Of a stretch of 64,000 nucleotides of DNA, positions 50,887 to 64,000 are shown piece by piece. Within the stretch, counting starts at the first letter, position 1, and every line of letters starts with the position of its first letter. Source of the stretch: Callaeas wilsoni (lineage: Eukaryota; Chordata; Aves; Passeriformes; Callaeidae); the NCBI GenBank assembly GCA_013398955.1, contig VWPU01002055.1, forward strand, positions 1 through 64,000, read 5' to 3'. The position numbers and the translations under genes are program-made. Under the pieces are notes generated by a model. That model was given only the letters and a program-made list of their open reading frames with translations, ran no database searches and was not told the origin of the DNA.

Positions 50887-53800
50887 TATATCCTATACCT
50901 TGGAAGGTTTTCTCCCAAGTTTTCTGAAAATACATCTATATGAAGGATGCATAAAATATCAAATGCTCAGTTTACTAGAAATGGTTCTTCTGTTCTCTTT
51001 TTCCTGTTAAAATCTTATAAAACTCTCCACCAAACAAGCTGTACATTCATTGACACTCTAACTATTTTAAAACTAACAGGTATTTGCCTGCCCTAAGGTC
51101 TGTATAACCAAGAATGAATTAAGGTAATTACAAAAAACAATAGAATATATTTTTTCTTTATGAGTATTAAGAGAAAATTAGAAATAAAGAAACACTTATC
51201 TTTTAAAGATGATATAGTATGTTCTAATATTTTTAATGAAATTAAATATTTAAACATATTTATAATGAAAAAGTGGTGCAAAAAGAATAGGTAAATATTT
51301 ATGTGCGCCAGAGAATGATTTTTTCCTAATAGTACCCTATATTTGATACCTCCTTTTGATAAAATTCCTGCCAAATCTCCTTACTCTGACAGCTGGTTCT
51401 GCAATCCATTAGTATAATGACAGTGTTTATGCTATAGTAGCTAAAATTTTCTCAATTATGTCAATTTTTATAAACCATCGTCTTTAAAGTTTTATAGCTT
51501 TTCCCTAAATAAAAACAAAACAGAACAAACCCCCAAACCCAAACAAGCAAAATTTGAAGCTGAAACTAGCTACAAGGCATCTAAGTGTTATTTATTCCTG
51601 GAACACTTGAAAATAAAATAATTCATCGTTTTTAAAGCAATTTATCCTGGAAACATTTTTAAATTTTCTTCTATTTTTAATGTCTTCTCATTTTTGTTTT
51701 GATAAGCCATACACTTCAACTGCGCCTAAATTTCACCTTTTTTTCGAACGAGGTTTTTATTAACAAACACCCCTCTGTTGACAATTTTCCCATTAGTAAA
51801 ATTGAGTAAAATTTCCAGGGCAATTCTTTGAGTTAGAAGTTGAGTGAGAGGCTGAGTTTTCACAGGTTTCTACCCAGTCCCCCTACAGTCAATTATCCAA
51901 TGTAGTTCCCATACAGTAAAGAAAATAGAATGCTTTCCTATATTTACACTGTCACCAGCTGAGATTATTCTTTTTGGGAGTAGGATACAGGTTTACCACT
52001 GTCTTCCCCAGCCTTTTTGCAAGTCAGGTAGTACAAACTGCTCCCATCCACAACATTATTTTCATTACCTGAAGAGTTGTTAAGACTTTTTAGTGCTATT
52101 CTTTAGTATCAGTTGCTTTAACAGCCAAAGATTTCCTTCCCTATTTTTTTTCTCCCTTGCTCTGTTTCAAAGCTCCAAACAACACAAATAGATGTTCTGA
52201 ATCTTCTAAGCAAGAAGTTTTATGATCAGTCTATAACAACTGAAAAGTCATATGTACTCTCTGAAAACTCCAGGCAAATAATATCAGTTACCGGATAGAA
52301 AACTGTGGGTAACTGCAAGGGGTAATGCTACAAGTAAATACACCACTATGTTAATAATTCCTGATAGTCTACCAAAGTAGTTACCTGAAATATTTACTTT
52401 TACAACAGTCGTGAAAGCTATCACATCAAATGACCTCAAAAAGACCTACTTTGTGTATCTCCTGAAAAAAGAATAGACATTTCTTGCAAGTGAATAATTG
52501 CAGAAGAGTCACATACAAATTCTGCTTTGCACTTTGATAGTAGTGGGTTTGTTCATACAGATAATGACCCTAGCAATTTAGAACTGTTGCAATGGAGTAG
52601 GGAACACATGGGCTGCTATACACTAAATGAGCTCACTGACACTCATCAAAAAGAATATACGATATTTTGTGCTGGACAGCAAACAGCAAATCAATTGTCA
52701 GTTGTACTTTGGCAGCTGCAACCAGATTATAAGATTAGAAGGTTAATTTGCAGCTTGATTTGTTGTCTGACAACCTTGTTTGTGAGTTTAATATCTTGGT
52801 CACTTCAGAATACATTGGGCTAGAACAGGCTGTAACTTCATTTACAAGCTGCTGGCATAGATACGTTTTCCTTAGCATAAACAATTTCAACATATTATTT
52901 TATTTTTAGGCAAATAGCTTCAAAACACTAATTTGCAATGCAATTTGGATGGATGCAATCTACACTTGTAAACACTCTTGTTCTGCCTTTGACTGATACT
53001 CATTTAAATAAATATTTCAGATATTTTGAGATTTTTAGTTTCTGCAGAGCAATTGCTGGCACTCTTCCAAATGTAAATCACAAACCACGTGGAACTTTTG
53101 AAACTCATTCTTCACATCATCAAGTCTCAAAATGTACTTTATATCCAACCACTGATATGGGCATCCTAATGCTCTCTACATGTCATAGTGGACTTCTACT
53201 TGGCTTGGAAGGGAAGGCTCAAATGCTGTGCTTTGGACAAACTTTTGGGATTGTTTCTCCTTTCCTACAAATAGGAAGAGAAGGAGTGGAATCTTCCAAA
53301 TGTATTTGACTCAGGCTGCCACAGTTATCATCTAAATTCAATTGTAAACACTACTCACAGAATAGTGCTTCTTTCTTTCCTTAAGTTAAAGTTCCAGTTT
53401 TTTGTTTTTTAATTTAATTTCTGTATACTTTAGGGAAACCAATGAATAATATATATTTATATAAAAATAGTTGTTATTTATGCTCCAATATGTAAGCTAG
53501 AAATCTACAAAAGATAGGTATAAGTAGTGAACTTGTAATTGTCCTAAGATGATAATTAACACATATGCAATGACTCTGAATGTTCTCATGATTCAATTAT
53601 TTAGTTTTTAACGCTCACTATGCCACAAAGGATGAACACTTAAATATCTTATTCTACCCCATCTGTTCAACAGTATGAATATTAACAACATTCTCTCTAT
53701 TCTGTGCTACATACATAAAAATAATAATTACACTGAATTTATCACAATTCTCCAAATCACTTCTCACAGAATAAGCATTCCTTGATCCGTTTCTGTTATG

Positions 53801-56800
53801 GACACCATTTCACAGTTGTGAAATCAAAAAAGAAAATACTGTCAGTAGAAACCAGGACGAACAAGAATATCCTCAGAGATTCACAAATTACTTTGGGAGA
53901 TTAGTTTTTCATAAATGTGGACAAGATACAATGGCAAATTTAGGCAATACCCTGCTTACATAAACTGGTGATTTCTCTGCTTCAGATTCAAATTCTTTTT
54001 CCCATTTAAATTACATCATACTAGGCAGCATAAATAAAACCCTCTGCAGAAGACTTATATGAATATTTTGCAGCTGATACTCTTTCATGTTCTTTTCTTT
54101 TCCTTTTTTTTTAATAGCAGCCCTTTCTGAAGTTTGAGGGTAAGGATACATCTGCATTTAAAGAGGGGCTACGTTAAAATGGACTTCAACTTCTTTCTCT
54201 TATTGAAGTATGAAAAATACTACTGAAACTATTGTGAAAGTGATCAAGTTCTTAATAAGGCAAAATTCCAATCAAAAATTATCATACTTTCAATGACCAG
54301 TTTTAAAACCTGAAAAATTAGAATTTTGAAACTTATAATTACTTTTCAACCTTCCTGTGTTGCAACTATCCCTATTGTAAAGTCATTCTCCATGCTGGAT
54401 GGAAATCCTCACTTCCAAACATGAAGAAGTATAGGTGAGACTTAAAGTATAAATCATCATGTAGAACACAATGTAAAAAGACTCACCAACACTGCTTTTC
54501 ATCCCCAGCCTAATATTTTGCAGTCTTGTTAACAACAGTATTTTGTGGTCTACTTCAGAGCTATGAATGTAAAACTTTAATACTTCCTTAAAGAAGGATT
54601 TGACTATTTTATTTCATAGTCTCTGTGTGCAATGGTTAAACCCCAGTATTGATGCTTCTAATGCCACAATTCAAGTGGCAAACTGAAGCTGTTTACACTC
54701 CATCTACAGAATTAACAGTGAAACCTATTTAAGAAGAAGAAATGCCTGTGTTAGGGATGCTTTATCTCATTTTTAGCTAGAATTGAAAATTCCCAGTTAA
54801 GCAGTGCAGGCATGACGAGATTTCATGGCAGTAGATGTGGTGCTGAAAAACAGGGGCCAAGGTGACACTAAGATGAACTCAAATCACAGAAATTAGTTAC
54901 TAGAATCTCAGGGAGATGATAAATTATTTAATTTGTTTTGCTACAGTTAATAAAACTGTGGTCAGTTTCTACTGCAGTTCATTAAAGTCTTATTTTTTCA
55001 TTTGTGGGTGACCTTCATATAATCTTGGCCATGTTAACATAAGGATGTATTTCCTTCCTGTCTTATTACCCATTACAGTTTCACAACTAAATTCTTCTAC
55101 TACAAGCTAAAAAAAAATTGAGTGTAATTCTGAAATGTACACATTTTATTTGCCTATCTACCTTTTATTTATGCACTATAAAAAATGTTTTCTACCATTA
55201 CTTTTTTAGCAATAAGCTTTTGCCATTGCATATATGGGAGAGATGAGGTTGGTTTGAACTATATCACCAGCATCCTGGTTTGTTTCCAAATTTTGCAACC
55301 AAAATGCTGAAATTAAGTTTAATTCCAGACCATTATCAAAACATGTTAAATCTACAAAAATCCCGTGTGTTAAAAATAGTAAAGAGAAATTAATTCTCAA
55401 TTGTGTCTGTTTCTGGTCTTCAAAATGCCTCCTCATATGTTTTTAAATAAAAAATAAAAAAACCCTCCTCACCTGACCCGACATCTAAGTACTGAACACT
55501 GATTAAAGTTCCAGTTTAGGTCTACCTTTAATGTAGACCTAAAATGTCCACATATTAAGATTCATATTTTCTCCTGGTCATCAGGAGGAGAAATGCTGGA
55601 CGGTTATACAGATTTATTTGGTCTGTAGGAAAAAGGATGACACATGAAATAGCTCATATTCTTTTCTCCTGGAGAAAACAGAACTATAGAATAATCAGAG
55701 AAATAAATTGCCTGTGTAATGACATCCTTCAAATATTAAAAAAAAGTAGCTTTGAAGTTGAGACTGTATTGGTTATATTTACATGATATAAAAAGAGATT
55801 AGATTTAGGAACTTTAACAGCAAAAATAGGCAAGGACAACCTTGCTACAGATGGAGACAAATCCTAGTGCAAAGTCCCAAGAAACCAAAACAAATGGAAA
55901 GATTCTATGGATTTTCTTGGGTTTATTACTTTCATCCATTCATATAGCCTTCTCGAGTTTCACTTCTTATTTTTACATGATCTCACATTTGTTTCCAAAG
56001 CTTGACTATAATTTCTACAACTTATATAAATTTATAGCAGATTTAGAAATCCCAGCTGGCAGGTGACACATCAGATTTCATGTTTCTGTGCAACTTTTGA
56101 GACTTGAAAAGAAGAGTAACTGGTGCCTGAAGGAGGGGGTAATATCATGAATTTGTAGTATCACATCAACGTGATGAAAAAGTTTACAAATGTTAAAAGC
56201 AGCTGAACACTAAGTGCTAAATACCAAACCATGTGCTGTAGAGTTTGCTTTTTTAGGATATACAAAGCCCTTGAAGATGCTTCCTTATGTACTACATAAA
56301 CAATAATTTATGAACTTTTTTATATATGAAAGTATATTACGAATCCTTACATAAGTAAGTTTAAAGCTATGTGAATTGAGGTTATTATTTTTTTTCAGAA
56401 GGAGGACGACTGGATTACCCACTGCCTTACACAGGCATGCTCTCTTTCTCATGTTAAACTTGACATAATAGAAAACTTTTGTTTTACAGTATCACTGCTT
56501 TAAAACATTACTGTCCAGAAGGCAAGAAAGTTTACAGCAACAATACTAAACCTTACCAGATGCCTTTATGTACCCAAAGGCATACCATTTGTACCATGAA
56601 TAAAAGATGTTTTCACTCTTCTTGACTATGCTGCCTTCAGTATCAATCAGCAACTTTCAGAGAAGCTACCACGCAGCATATGCAATAAGGAAGGCATTTA
56701 TTAATGGAGACAAATGAAGTAAATTGTACAACTGTTTCTGAAATCAGGGTCAGTGTTCAGGGGTAGAAAAGAAGATACAGTAGTGTGTGTGCTTTCTCAG

Positions 56801-58089
56801 CACCAAAACAAGTTCTGAACAACCACTGGGCTGTTGACGATTTGCTGCTTGGGCTTCCCAGGTTCTATTTCAGAAGTTTATGTCCACATTCACTAAGTTC
56901 AGTGAACTGTGCAGTGCAATGACTGCCATGGCAACTAACGGAGTTACCAGGAAATGTAACAGATCCATGATTCCATGGCATACTTTTAAAGAAGTATAAC
57001 CCAGAAAGAATGCAATCTTTAAAAATGTGTGACTAGCAGTACGAATGGGGCAATACAAGATTTTCCAGGTTCCAAAACATCTTCAGGATGTCTAGCAGTA
57101 AAAGTTTTTTCAAGCACAACAGTGTTCCTCAATCATAGAAGGAAGTAAGATATGGGATGAGGATCTCAAAAAGAGAAAAATATACTGACAGTTCAAGGCA
57201 AACATACAACCTTTTTCCCTTTCAAATAATATGCAAGAAAATAATTCAATCCGTATATGCGAAAAATACCTCAAATACTGTTAAAAACAGAGTAATGAAA
57301 TAAATTAATTTAGTATTTACGAATTTTTACCATAGTTACAGATATCAAATTTATCTAGAATAATTACTGCATGTGTAGAAAAAACATGTCAAGAATACAC
57401 ATAGATATTTACACAGACTGACATAATTATTTTAAAATATGAATGAAAAGGTATTATTTCAACTCATGAAGCACAGTAAATCCAGCATCTTATTGTAGCA
57501 CTTCAAAGTGAAAATTCTCATATTATCTCTTTACATATGCTGTTAGATACAATGACTTTTAAAAGCCATAATGAACCCCGTCCCTCAAAAAGTCTGTAAT
57601 AGCACTGCAACGAAGACTAAAATAAAATTCATATCTAAGAAATATACATACATATAAATTAGGCTTAGGTCTTAAACCTTTACCAATATTTGGTTAATAA
57701 CAGCCCACTGTCCATTTTGTTTTAACTTTTCTAGAATGAAAACACAGACAACACTGAAAACAGCTCTATTAATCTACTTGCAGATGTGTCCTTCACAATT
57801 TCCAATTGAGTGAAATGAAGGAAACCTGTATTTCCCATATTTTTAGCATTTCGGAAGTAATACATAAATCAGTTTCTGATTCCACACAAAAATGTGGTTT
57901 TGAACTGCACACATAGCATCATGTTTCTGAACAAAACAAGCATTAAGCTCAGGAATTATTCTTATTTATGCTTCATTTATTCAGGGATTTGTCATCCTCA
58001 TCTGCAGTGGTGCAGACAGTCCCATGCTATACCTGTTCCCAGGAATGGCTCAGGAATTACTAAAATATCATGAATATCCTGAGCTGTAA
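50887..58089. other. Unique AT-rich DNA, no gene recognised
   Basis: Frames of 98 codons (+ 52,527-52,823) and 123 codons (+ 52,938-53,309) lie close together but show no domain, no shared frame and no convincing splice junctions. A perfect 11-bp hairpin is present at 55,515-55,543. No repeat family was recognised. Confidence 0.55.
55515..55543. other. Perfect 11-bp inverted repeat with 7-base loop
   Basis: TTTAGGTCTAC (55,515-55,525), loop CTTTAAT and GTAGACCTAAA (55,533-55,543) form an exact stem. ATTAAAG at 55,502-55,508 is the reverse complement of the loop CTTTAAT, so a second, mutually exclusive pairing is possible. The stem is shorter than a microRNA precursor. It could be a protein-binding palindrome or the relic of a miniature transposon. 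Confidence 0.8.
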
Positions 58090-58125
58090 GGGAACCAGAA
58101 GGATCATCAAGTCCAACTCCTATTC
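58090..58125 (-). mobile_element. Short CR1 LINE tail fragment
   Basis: GGATCATCAAGTCCAACTCC matches the reverse complement of CR1 3' ends (the AGATCATCTAGTCCAACC-type block). Only some 35 bases are recognisable before the plus-strand CR1 at 58,168 takes over. It is probably an older tail next to or interrupted by the later insertion. Confidence 0.6.
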
Positions 58126-58167
58126 AGGTACCTTTCAAGCACCATGCTAACCAGTGCTGTCCTACAT

Positions 58168-58688
58168 GGCACTGGTGAGACCACACCTGGAATATCATGT
58201 CCAGTTCTGGACTCCTCAGTAGAAGAGAGACCCGGACATACTGGACAGAATCCAGTGAAAGGCTGCGAAGATGACTAGGGTACTGGACCATCTCTCCTCT
58301 GAGGAAGGGCCAAGAGCACTGGGACCCTTCAGCCTGAAGGCTCAGGGCGGATTTCATCGATGTGTACAAATATCTGAAGGGAGGGTGTAAAGAAGATGGA
58401 GTCAGGCTTTTTTAGTGGTGTTCAATGACTGGACAAGTGGCAATGGGCACACACTGAAACACAGGAGGTTTTGCCCGAACATATGGAAACATTTTTTACT
58501 GTGGGGGTGACTGAGCACTGGCACAGGCTCCCCGTGAAGATTGTGGAGTCTCCATACCTGGCAACTTGCAAATACCGTCTGGACTTGGATCTGGGCACCC
58601 AGCTCTAAATGACCCTGCTTGTGCAGGGGGGTTGAACCAAAAGACCTACTGAGGTCCTGTACTACCTCAACCGTTCTGTATTTCTGTT
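58168..58688 (+). mobile_element. CR1 LINE, 3' end copy with ORF2 remnant
   Basis: From 58,172 the + frame reads [16 protein letters not shown] and then a TAG stop at 58,220-58,222. This is the highly characteristic C-terminal segment of CR1 ORF2 (reverse transcriptase polyprotein). The rest follows the CR1 3' order: the AGCCTGAAGGCTCAGGG block near 58,330, GAAGGGAGGGTGTAAAGA near 58,376, CACTGGCACAGGCTC at 58,516-58,530 and a TTCTGTATTTCTGTTA tail. The copy is 5'-truncated and inactive. A minus-strand 81-codon open frame (58,124-58,369) is a shadow of it. Confidence 0.94.
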
Positions 58689-61600
58689 ACTATCGTCTGG
58701 GAGTTACAGCTTATTGCAGGTATTAGCAATCAAAGAAGTGATTATCTTTGACAAAATTAACCTTTTTTAAAAATCCTTTTAAACGTACTGTTTAATGCAA
58801 TATTAGTGTGCTAAAGAATTAATAACATACTGTTCCACCGGTCTGCAAATACAGTACACTGGCATTCATTTGATAAACAGAAGGCAATGGCAAATTACAC
58901 CTTTCATAATTTCAGTTCTTTGAACAACAGTAAATTGTTTTGTGTGTAAATTTCTAGCTATGGAAGATTTTACTAAAGAAAAGCATAATTTTTTAGAAAT
59001 AAATAGAAATTTTAAAAATAACCTATATTTTTAAAATATCCCACAGCCATTATGACTTCAATTCCAGTAGACCAGCCTCAAAAAAAGAATACATGGGACA
59101 GTTTTCTGTCTAGTTTGTTCGTAGAAACTGTTAGTGATCAGTCTCAACTGTGATTCTGACATGTTTACCCTCAGCTTACTAACACATACTTCAAGGTTGC
59201 AAAAACTAGATTAAAGTGATAGCCCACCGAGTTGCTTCAGGCTACAGTTTCAGCTGACACAAATCATGTTTCACCGGACACACTTTATGGTTTCTAACAT
59301 AAAAGGATTCGTTGCCAAGCCAGTGCTTGCATATTACAAACTATCATCGAACTGCAGTACTGGTCTACAAGTTTTCAAGCACGTACAGTAAGATTGAGCT
59401 TATCCAGATAAAATGCTCTAGTTAAAATTGTGTAATTGTATCAGAATTACTACACCTCTAAGAATAACAGTTCGCCAAATCTTACTTGCTACTTTGTGCT
59501 TGGTGCACTGGATTTAGCAAGTAGTTTTAGTGTCATCATTGATTTAAAAAAAAAAATCTAATTAATACAATCAAATTTTAAAAGTAAGTAATATAAAGAA
59601 CTTTTCATATTTAGTGGTGAAATGGGTGTTGGCAGTATTAAGAAAAAACAATAACAAGTTAATTTCTCTATACATTCAGCAGAAAATAAGCCATATAGGT
59701 TACAGTGACCATTATATATGTCTTGATGACAAAAGACTTGAGAGTATTAGTTCCTTATTAAAATAACTGTTAATTTTAAAATAGCTTTTAAATAAAAAAA
59801 TACATATACTACATCCAGAACATGTTGAAATTTTATAAATCTGAAAAATATATTTAATATCTGATATATTGGTGAATGTCCTTCTATGATAAAAGACAAT
59901 TCAGAGACAATTACGACAATCAGCTGAAAATGTCATGATTTTATGAAATTTTTAATAATGTAAAGAATTTTAAAGAGGATGCTAGATGACATTTCTGAAA
60001 ATGTACTGGAGTACAGTAGACATGATTTGTTCAGCCTTTCAATAAAAATATGGAATTACTTTTTCATGACAGATTATTTACTAAATAAACCCCAGCAGCT
60101 TCAAGGGAACCATTCTGGACACATCATATTCATTCTGTAATGACCTGTGTTTCTTTTATAATTTTTTTCTCAGACAACCTGACAGAGTTACCATGAATGA
60201 TGCAAGATAATCATTCAAGTTGTCAGTGTTTTTAGGCAGACTTCCAGTGTCCATGCCATTCAAGTCCTCACAGTCAATCATGGAAATTAGCTGGAGACAG
60301 TTCGTGAAAGGAAGTATTGACATTCATAGCAGCAGTCAGTAGTAAATAGTTATTGAAAAATTGTAAAAGGAAGCTAATCAAAACAAGCGCAGTGCATTTG
60401 TCTGTGCTGTTAATGACTGTTTATAAAGCCTGAATTTGCTAAAATGTGTTTCTTCGTGGGGGAAAAAAAATCAGCAATGTCCAATCCAGACATAATTAAT
60501 GATGCTCTTGTCTGGTATTATGGAGAAGTGTACAAAAATGTTAGTAACATCTGACAACTGCCATTGAATTTGTAAATTGACTCTATCCAGAAACTGTGAT
60601 TAAAAGTCACTTTCAGTTTTCCTGTTTCAAAATGTTTTGAGGTTGTGAGACAAGATTATTCCGTACATCAGAGTTAATTATAAGAATAAGCTTGACATAT
60701 AATATTTTATATCAGAAGCACCCAGTATTCCAGAGATATCTTCAAAATTTATTTTCAGCAGGTATGTATTAGGATGAAATCAGATTAAGTCAAGAATTTA
60801 ATTATTGCAGGTTTACTAATACTGGTAAGGGATTAATGTATAATGTTTGATTTGTTAAAATGCCTTTACTTTGGAAGCAGTGTATTTATTTATGTTTAAA
60901 AAACCCAAAAACCAAAACATAACACGAAAACCAACCAAACTTCCCTCCCATCCCCCTCAAATCCAAAAACTGTTACTGCTTGAAATCTAGACGTTTTGAC
61001 ATAATAAAATAGCATAAAGAAATAGCATAGTTTAAAACCTGGTAAGATTATGAAGTACAAAAGACTACCAAAATCCATTTAATTCTTTTTAGGGCAGCAT
61101 AGTTGCTTTTCGCAAGAAACCCTATTCCTACTATTTGCCTGGTAGAATAAAAAAAGAAGAAAGTGAATGAGAGAAAGAGCATGAATCACTGATGAGGATG
61201 ATACCCTGTAAATCAAGATGTCCCGTTTCTGCTCTCAGTGTTACCACTGATGTGACTGGTGACTTTGAAGCAAAATCGATTCAGTCTATTACATAACAGC
61301 TTTACTACCCATAAAAACCGATATAATATTTCCTCTTCTTCCTACAGGGTTTTCTTATAATGTTATACTATATGCTAATTATGCTAAGTATATCCATGGT
61401 GTCATTTGCAATTTGAATGGGCAGGAAATGTTATTCATCAAAGAATATGAAAAATAAAAATAGTGTGAGTGAATCATAATGGACATGACTCAAAGAATGG
61501 TTTGATGAAGATTCACAATCAGTCACTGCCCCAAATAATTTTCTAGCATTCCCTTTTATGGGAAACATTTATCCTTTAAAACATCATTTTAACAGATTTT

Positions 61601-64000
61601 CAGTTGCCATCCTTCTGTAATAGAAGAACACCATGTGTGTCAATGCTCTAGTAACACCATACAGTACCCCCAGAGATTAATATAAATACTTAAAAACCAG
61701 TATTATCAAAATCATTTAATGATCTTTGACATGTTTTTAAATCACACTTTAAAACTTTCATTTGTTTTGTGACCAAATCAAAGCTCTACTTTCTAAATTA
61801 AAGAATATTTTAACAGTACTTAAAGATTTCAATAGCTGCTTTACAAAGTTCGGTGTTGGTTTCACATAGCAGTGTGCAGTTGGGAGATCTTTTATCTAAA
61901 AACCCAAATGCCTTCTCTTTAAAAGTTGTTTGAATATTTATGTGTGCAGAGACTTCCATAATTTGTATTTTTGACACTAAGTCATTATACGACCCACTGA
62001 AAAAGCTTAATTAATTGGATAAGAATGTGTCTGTAAATTCTCAAATTATTCTAAACATGCTTTAAATATTTTAAATTAGAGTTTCCAATTAAAATCGTAC
62101 ATGTCATATTGTCTTATGTAATTCTATTGTTCCTTTTTGAAGATACAGCTTCAGCTAAAAAAACTGCGTTGATGTGAGCTGAGCTCAATTAGTTTCTGAT
62201 GTTCTGCCAAATTGCCTCATTACCTGTCATACTAGCACACTACCGATACTTTCAAAGCTGAATTCTTTACATACACATTAATCTCTTACTGCAAGAAAGT
62301 CTGGTGAGTAAAAATACAAAATTAGGAATGTGATTTATGCAAATTATCAGATGCCTGATTAATAATCTAGATTAAAACAGGTGATAGGTAGGGATAATTT
62401 GTATCTCATTTTCTGGTATTTAGAACTGTTTCAAGCAAAGAACTTGCTAAATCCCACTTAGGAGTTTTAGACACAATGGTTGCTCAGCAAAATCATGAGT
62501 ATTTCAATAGCAAGTAAAACCCACAAGTGCAGAATGCCCACAGTTCCAATTGCTTTTATTCACCTTGATACCTCATTGAAAGATCATATAGATGTGAGAC
62601 ATATCCTCAGCTATGCCATTTAGAGCCCACAAAAAAAAAAAAACAACTGTTGAAGGCTTGACAAGCCTGCACATCCATTTAAATTTCAAAATCAAACAGA
62701 CTGTGTTGCTCTTATATATTTTCCTGTTCAGTATGTAGAAGACCAGAGTGTTAAATGGACAGTTTGGCAGAGTTACCTTCAGTTCATTTGGGTTTGGCTG
62801 AATCAATATAGTGAGGGCATTCCATTAGGAAACCAGGAATCAGCCCGCCTTGGCAATATGCTGCTCTGTGTAACACATTGCGGATTTGTTGAACAATACT
62901 ACTTAAAATATCAGCTTTCTCAGATTCAACCATAAAATTCAACATACACTCCATTTTCAAAAATACTTCTTAATTTCTGAGGATATGGACAGACAAAGAA
63001 GATACTGTTGGGAATACCTCTCTTGATATCTTTTAAGTTTGAATAAATTCCAACTCTTTTGCTAATCTACATTTTGCAGGAAGGTATTCCAACCACAGGC
63101 CTGGTTTAAGGTATGTCTGGCAGCAATTATAGAATGCAGGTCTGTCTTATGGAGTATGGATAGAGGGGGATTGGTCTCCTAACAAGGGTGACCAGGTAAC
63201 AAGAATTGTAGTGTGCACCTCTGAAGACAGGAATTACATATTTTGGACATGGCATATCAGATGGTTTTGAATTACCTCTCTGATCCTTTAATTCTGATCA
63301 TGTCCATGATGCTTTCATATCTGTAAATAGATCTGTAAAATAACTAATAATCAAAACTCTTTTAGTGTTAAAAAAAGAAAGCTCATGTATTTTGTGTCTA
63401 GATTGACATAAACAAGTGTGTCACAGGAAAAAGGTTTGAGAAATTTTACTCTTAAAAGTTGTTGGCCAAACACTGGAGTTAAAATCAAAGTCAAAACCAA
63501 CAAAGTCTAGCTTCCTCAGGGCAACTGAAAATATTCCCAAATTCTATATTTGAAATTCTGAAATTACACACACCAGCAAACAATACTACTTCTTCCTCTA
63601 TATCTTACTACTCCAAATAGTAAATTCTGCATACAAAATAGAGATCCATAACTTCCTAGCATAAAACCAAGGAAAAGAATATGAACGAAGGCTTCAGAAA
63701 CAGTGTGGATAAACTGGCTTTTTAGGCCATTTCTGAGTTCAAAATTTTTGGTTATTTTTGTGTATTCTACCAATGAGAGAGGTGACTTGCAAGAGCTGTT
63801 ATCCTCCCCATCATATGAAGTGCTAATATCAAAGATAAACTGAGGGGTAATAATCTTATTTGCTGCTAATATAAAATATTATGGCAACATTTCTAAAACT
63901 TCTAAATACTTTTTTCTTGAAGACAACACAGTTCAACTATAAAGAAGAAACTTGTTTCCTTGAAATATGTTTGGTTTCATTTATCTTGAATAATGGTCAA
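58689..64000. other. Unique AT-rich DNA with candidate regulatory stretches
   Basis: No exon, RNA gene or transposon was recognised. The parts at about 59,150-59,510, 60,060-60,760 and 61,840-62,260 are non-repetitive, with intact homeodomain and other factor-like words, and may be conserved noncoding elements. From about 62,300 to the end I see ordinary AT-rich sequence with frames of at most 77 codons. Confidence 0.5.
60060..60760. promoter_or_regulatory. Candidate distal regulatory element
   Basis: Within this non-repetitive stretch CCAGACA (60,486-60,492) and its reverse complement TGTCTGG (60,509-60,515) flank a TAATTAAT homeodomain core at 60,493-60,500. CAGAC/GTCTG is the SMAD-binding element, so the arrangement resembles a composite enhancer site. 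This is judged from motif appearance only, with no conservation data. Confidence 0.25.

Noticed and set aside
52527..53309. Two neighbouring + open frames (98 and 123 codons), both containing an LTDTH string
   Set aside because: The shared string is five residues, the frames are not joined, no domain is recognisable and no splice signals support them. I take it as chance in a stop-poor stretch.
1..64000. CRISPR arrays, prokaryotic operons, phage or plasmid modules
   Set aside because: No regularly spaced direct repeats, no dense coding and no bacterial signals. The repeat content is avian.

Overview
This window looks like vertebrate nuclear DNA, and most likely bird DNA. It is AT-rich, with no bacterial gene layout, short random open frames and few repeats. 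The recognisable repeats are all of avian types. Two 3'-end copies of the LINE CR1 lie on the + strand (about 50,380-50,886 and 58,168-58,688). Three short CR1 tails lie on the - strand (about 36,605-36,746, 47,800-47,862 and 58,090-58,125). One solo LTR of an endogenous retrovirus (17,644-18,227) resembles, from memory, an LTR family common in birds. I cannot name the species or chromosome.

I found no exon of a gene I recognise and no complete coding gene. The open frames of 60-220 codons do not look like known proteins, apart from CR1 ORF2 fragments. The window is best read as gene-desert or deep-intron sequence. 1-17,643: unique AT-rich DNA with a period-8 pyrimidine tract, an A-rich tract, a small GC-rich patch near 4.2 kb, a CpG-bearing patch near 5.7-5.96 kb and a clean hairpin at 9.02 kb. 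17,644-18,227: the solo LTR. 18,228-33,420: unique DNA with poly-A/T tracts, AT microsatellites and hairpins. 33,470-33,990: a strong, isolated CpG island. 34,000-50,380: unique DNA with two CR1 tails, a conserved-element-like stretch near 35.74-36.13 kb and a possible ancient hAT terminus at 48.2 kb. 50,380-64,000: two CR1 copies, a perfect 11-bp hairpin at 55.5 kb, and 59-62.3 kb, which reads like a cluster of distal regulatory elements.

The most informative feature is the CpG island. It is the only CpG-dense interval in 64 kb and has a good splice-donor match on the minus strand at its left edge, so it is the best candidate for an unannotated promoter or first exon (coding or lncRNA). I saw no convincing new biological system. 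The findings are mainly structural leads that need alignment or expression data.
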